Part shown: positions 62,150 to 64,000 of the stretch, piece after piece | How the letters are laid out: each line of letters starts with the position of its first letter | Numbering within the stretch: position 1 is the first letter of the stretch | NCBI RefSeq assembly: GCF_007922615.2 | Contig: NZ_CP042301.2 | Location: 434,001-498,000 of the forward strand | Source of the DNA: Nitratireductor mangrovi | GTDB lineage: Bacteria > Pseudomonadota > Alphaproteobacteria > Rhizobiales > Rhizobiaceae | Reading direction: 5' to 3' | Length of the DNA stretch: 64,000 bases | The notes under the pieces: model-generated | The model's database searches: none | Told to the model about the DNA's origin: nothing | Seen by the model: only the letters and a program-made list of their open reading frames with translations | Position numbers and translations under genes: made by a program

Positions 62150-62356
62150 ATGAACGCATCGAAACCCTGGTATCTGTCCCGCACCATCTGGGCCTCGGTC
62201 GTCACCGTAGCGACGGCGTCGGCCAGCCTCATCGGCATCCCGCTCGGCGGCATCGATGACGCGGTGCTTGTTGACACCATTTTGCAGGCGATCACCGCGA
62301 TTTCCGGGATCCTCGCTGTGATGGGACGATTGTCGGCGACGACAAAAATCGGCTAA
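62150..62356 (+). CDS. Small holin-like membrane peptide
   Basis: A 68-residue peptide with two hydrophobic segments (TIWASVVTVATASASLIGI and VDTILQAITAISGILAVMG) joined by a short polar loop, and a basic-polar tail. The size and topology suit a small phage holin, and it directly follows the GTA host-specificity gene (33-base gap, AAAGGAAG ribosome site). No endolysin is adjacent. The role is inferred from topology and position. Confidence 0.55.
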   Translation: MNASKPWYLSRTIWASVVTVATASASLIGIPLGGIDDAVLVDTILQAITAISGILAVMGRLSATTKIG

Positions 62357-62463
62357 CCTTGTGCCGCAAGGCCGCAAAGGCCAGTTGGCTCTGGGGGGAG
62401 CAGTGATGGCCAATGTCGCGTCGTTCATTCCGCGTTCAGCCGCTTTCGGCTAGAAGCGTCGGC

Positions 62464-62769
62464 ATGAAGACGTTTCTCGCCCATTTGCGGATTGTCGCGA
62501 GCCTGGCTGTTTTGCTGGGCGCTGCCACTGTGCACGGCCATGCCGGCACGCTTTTGGCGGCCGCGCCCAGCATTCCGAGCTATATTCACACCGTTGCGGC
62601 CAATTGCAACGCGATCGGCCAGCAAGTCGCGGCGAGCGCCGGAGGGCAGTTGCGCCGGGCCGACGCCGTCCAGCAGGGCGGCCAGACGGTCTGCGTCATC
62701 ACCTATACGGTGCCGAGCCGCGACGGAAAGCCGCCGCGCCGCGTGCAGACGACGGTCAACGCGGGGTAA
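62464..62769 (+). CDS. feuN: Small secreted protein upstream of feuPQ (FeuN-like)
   Basis: A 101-residue protein with signal peptide (MKTFLAHLRIVASLAVLLGAATVHGHA). The mature part contains AANCNAIGQQVAASAGGQLRR and GQTVCVITYTVPSRDGKPPRR, with two cysteines. In Sinorhizobium the periplasmic inhibitor FeuN is encoded just upstream of feuP-feuQ and restrains the sensor. Position and export fit that role. Sequence identity to FeuN could not be checked. A TTAA half-site lies downstream near 62809. Confidence 0.55.
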   Translation: MKTFLAHLRIVASLAVLLGAATVHGHAGTLLAAAPSIPSYIHTVAANCNAIGQQVAASAGGQLRRADAVQQGGQTVCVITYTVPSRDGKPPRRVQTTVNAG

Positions 62770-62859
62770 CGCGCGGAGAAATTTCGTTTTCCTTGCCTGC
62801 GAACAGGGTTAAACAGGCGCAGCGGGCATCTACAGGCCAGGTTCGACGCCGGGGACATC

Positions 62860-63525
62860 ATGCGCATACTCGTTGTCGAGGACGACAAGGATCTCAACCG
62901 CCAGATCGCCGACGCGCTCACCGAAGCAGGTTATGTCGTGGACTGCGCCTTCGACGGCGAGGAGGGGCATTTCCTCGGCGACACCGAACCCTACGACGCC
63001 GTGATCCTCGATATCGGCCTGCCGGAGATGGACGGGCTTTCCGTCATCGAGCAGTGGCGCCGTGACGGCAAGAAGCTGCCGGTGCTCATGCTCACGGCCC
63101 GCGACCGCTGGAGCGACAAGGTGGCCGGCATCGACGCCGGCGCGGACGACTACGTCGCCAAGCCTTTCCATATGGAGGAGGTGCTGGCGCGGGTGCGCGC
63201 GCTGATCCGCCGCGCCGCCGGCCATGCCTCGGCTGAAATCGTCTGCGGACCGCTGCGCCTCGACACGAAGTCGTCGAAAGTCGATGTCGAGGGCAAGCCG
63301 ATCAAGCTGACATCGCACGAGTTCAGGCTGCTCGCCTATCTCATGCACCATATGGGCGAGGTGGTGTCACGGACGGAGCTCGTCGAACATCTCTACGACC
63401 AGGATTTCGACCGCGATTCCAACACCGTCGAGGTGTTTGTCGGCCGCCTGCGCAAGAAAATCGGCATCGATCTGATCGAGACCGTGCGCGGCATGGGCTA
63501 CCGGATGCGCGAGCCGGCCGAATGA
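62860..63525 (+). CDS. feuP: Response regulator FeuP (OmpR/PhoB family)
   Basis: A 221-residue two-component regulator. The receiver has acidic residues EDD at 7-9, the phosphorylated Asp in VILDIGLPEMDG near residue 51, and Lys in AKPFHMEEV. The C-terminal winged helix has IKLTSHEFRLLAYLMHHMGEV and SNTVEVFVGRLRKKIG, then ETVRGMGYRM. FeuP in Sinorhizobium controls cyclic glucan export and symbiosis genes. The name rests on overall similarity and the FeuN- and FeuQ-like neighbours; PhoP-type is the alternative. Confidence 0.8.
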   Translation: MRILVVEDDKDLNRQIADALTEAGYVVDCAFDGEEGHFLGDTEPYDAVILDIGLPEMDGLSVIEQWRRDGKKLPVLMLTARDRWSDKVAGIDAGADDYVAKPFHMEEVLARVRALIRRAAGHASAEIVCGPLRLDTKSSKVDVEGKPIKLTSHEFRLLAYLMHHMGEVVSRTELVEHLYDQDFDRDSNTVEVFVGRLRKKIGIDLIETVRGMGYRMREPAE

Positions 63526-63565
63526 GGCCGAAACCTGCGCCGCGGGAGCGCGCCAGGGACGGCGG

Positions 63566-64000
63566 ATGACCTTCGGCCCGGGCTCGCTGTCCTTCCGGGT
63601 CGTGACCTATTCGACCCTATGGGCGATCGTTGCGCTGGTGGTGATCGCCACCCTCATCTCCGCCCTTTATCGCGACGCCGAGGAGCGCGGCTTCCGGAGC
63701 CTGCTGACTGCGCATCTCTACAGCATCGTCACGGCCGTCAGCGTTGCGGATGACGGCAGTCTGCAGGGTGCACCCGAACTCTACGATCTGAAATTCGTCC
63801 AGCCCGGCTCGGGCTGGTACTGGGCTGTCGAGCCGGTCTCGCCGGGCCTCGAAGGCGGCTTCCGCTCGCCATCGATGACACAGGCGATTCCGGCACCCCC
63901 GGTAAGTGACGTGCCCTTCGACAGCGAGTTCCAGCGCCGCTACCAGACCGTGGCGCCCACCGGTGAACGCATCGACGTTCTGGAGAACGACTTCATTCTC
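63566..64000 (+). CDS. feuQ: Sensor histidine kinase FeuQ, N-terminal part, cut by the window
   Basis: 145 codons open to the window end. The start ATG at 63566 gives MTFGPGSLSFRVVTYSTLWA followed by a membrane helix (IVALVVIATLISALYRDAEERGF) and a periplasmic sensor region (LLTAHLYSIVTAVSVADDGS, LKFVQPGSGWYWAVEPVSPG). This is the layout of PhoQ/FeuQ-type sensors. The kinase core lies beyond the window. It starts 40 bases after feuP. Confidence 0.78.
   Translation, partial: MTFGPGSLSFRVVTYSTLWAIVALVVIATLISALYRDAEERGFRSLLTAHLYSIVTAVSVADDGSLQGAPELYDLKFVQPGSGWYWAVEPVSPGLEGGFRSPSMTQAIPAPPVSDVPFDSEFQRRYQTVAPTGERIDVLENDFIL

Noticed and set aside
46776..62356. Interpretation as an ordinary prophage
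   Set aside because: No integrase, repressor, replication genes or attachment sites; gene order, GTA-specific families and the short tape measure fit a gene transfer agent.
1..64000. CRISPR arrays, rRNA or tRNA genes
   Set aside because: No regularly spaced direct repeats and no foldable tRNA or rRNA sequence were found by reading both strands.

Overview
The window is high-GC chromosomal DNA from an alphaproteobacterium of the order Hyphomicrobiales (Rhizobiales), most like the Mesorhizobium/Phyllobacteriaceae group. The evidence is a choline-sulfate bet operon led by betI, a Ros/MucR zinc-finger regulator, a seven-gene Mrp (Pha) cation/proton antiporter operon, the cell-cycle regulator family TrcR (DUF1013), a FeuP/FeuQ two-component pair and a gene transfer agent (GTA) cluster of the Rhodobacter capsulatus type. 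No rRNA, tRNA or CRISPR array was seen.

Layout. 1-3806 (minus): betI, betC, a PLP-dependent dehydratase and the 5' part of betA, all with overlapping stops and starts. 3980-5889 (plus): a thiolase and an SDR oxidoreductase. 5915-11118: housekeeping and secreted genes (coaX, asparaginase II, a Tat-exported beta-helix protein) and an AbrB/Doc toxin-antitoxin pair. 11194-14753 (minus): the two subunits of methylmalonyl-CoA mutase. 15037-25000: HerA-like ATPase, L,D-transpeptidase, haloacid dehalogenase, class IV aminotransferase, superoxide dismutase, two cytochromes c, oligopeptidase B, MsrB and small secreted proteins. 25187-31047 (plus): mrpABCDEFG. 31372-34500: mucR, a stand-alone DnaA domain IV-like protein with a DUF6456 partner, sufE and small proteins. 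34937-43399: a cell-cycle and envelope neighbourhood (PleC/DivJ-type histidine kinase, peptidoglycan-binding protein, DUF1491, DUF2336, a CtrA-like box, trcR, DUF1214/DUF1254 pair, PBP1A). 44264-46654: a complete IS1595-family insertion sequence with passenger genes, 24-bp inverted repeats and an 8-bp target duplication. 46776-62116 (plus): the GTA structural cluster from small terminase to the TIM-barrel host-specificity protein. 62150-64000: a holin-like peptide, a FeuN-like secreted protein, feuP and the start of feuQ.

The most unusual object lies inside the GTA cluster. The portal gene stops just after a GNPDGG linker. The DNA beyond it, read through two single-base shifts, encodes a C-terminal toxin-like domain with a C-x2-C...DHQ...C-x2-C (HNH/treble-clef-like) pattern. 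Its stop overlaps, as ATGA, the start of a 124-residue protein that is a candidate immunity factor. It therefore looks like a polymorphic toxin-immunity module fused to a GTA portal and now frameshifted. The IS1595-type element sits 10 bp upstream of a TTGACA motif overlapped by a perfect 13-bp dyad, which is the likely control region of the GTA operon.

All identifications come from reading motifs and gene order. No database search was run.
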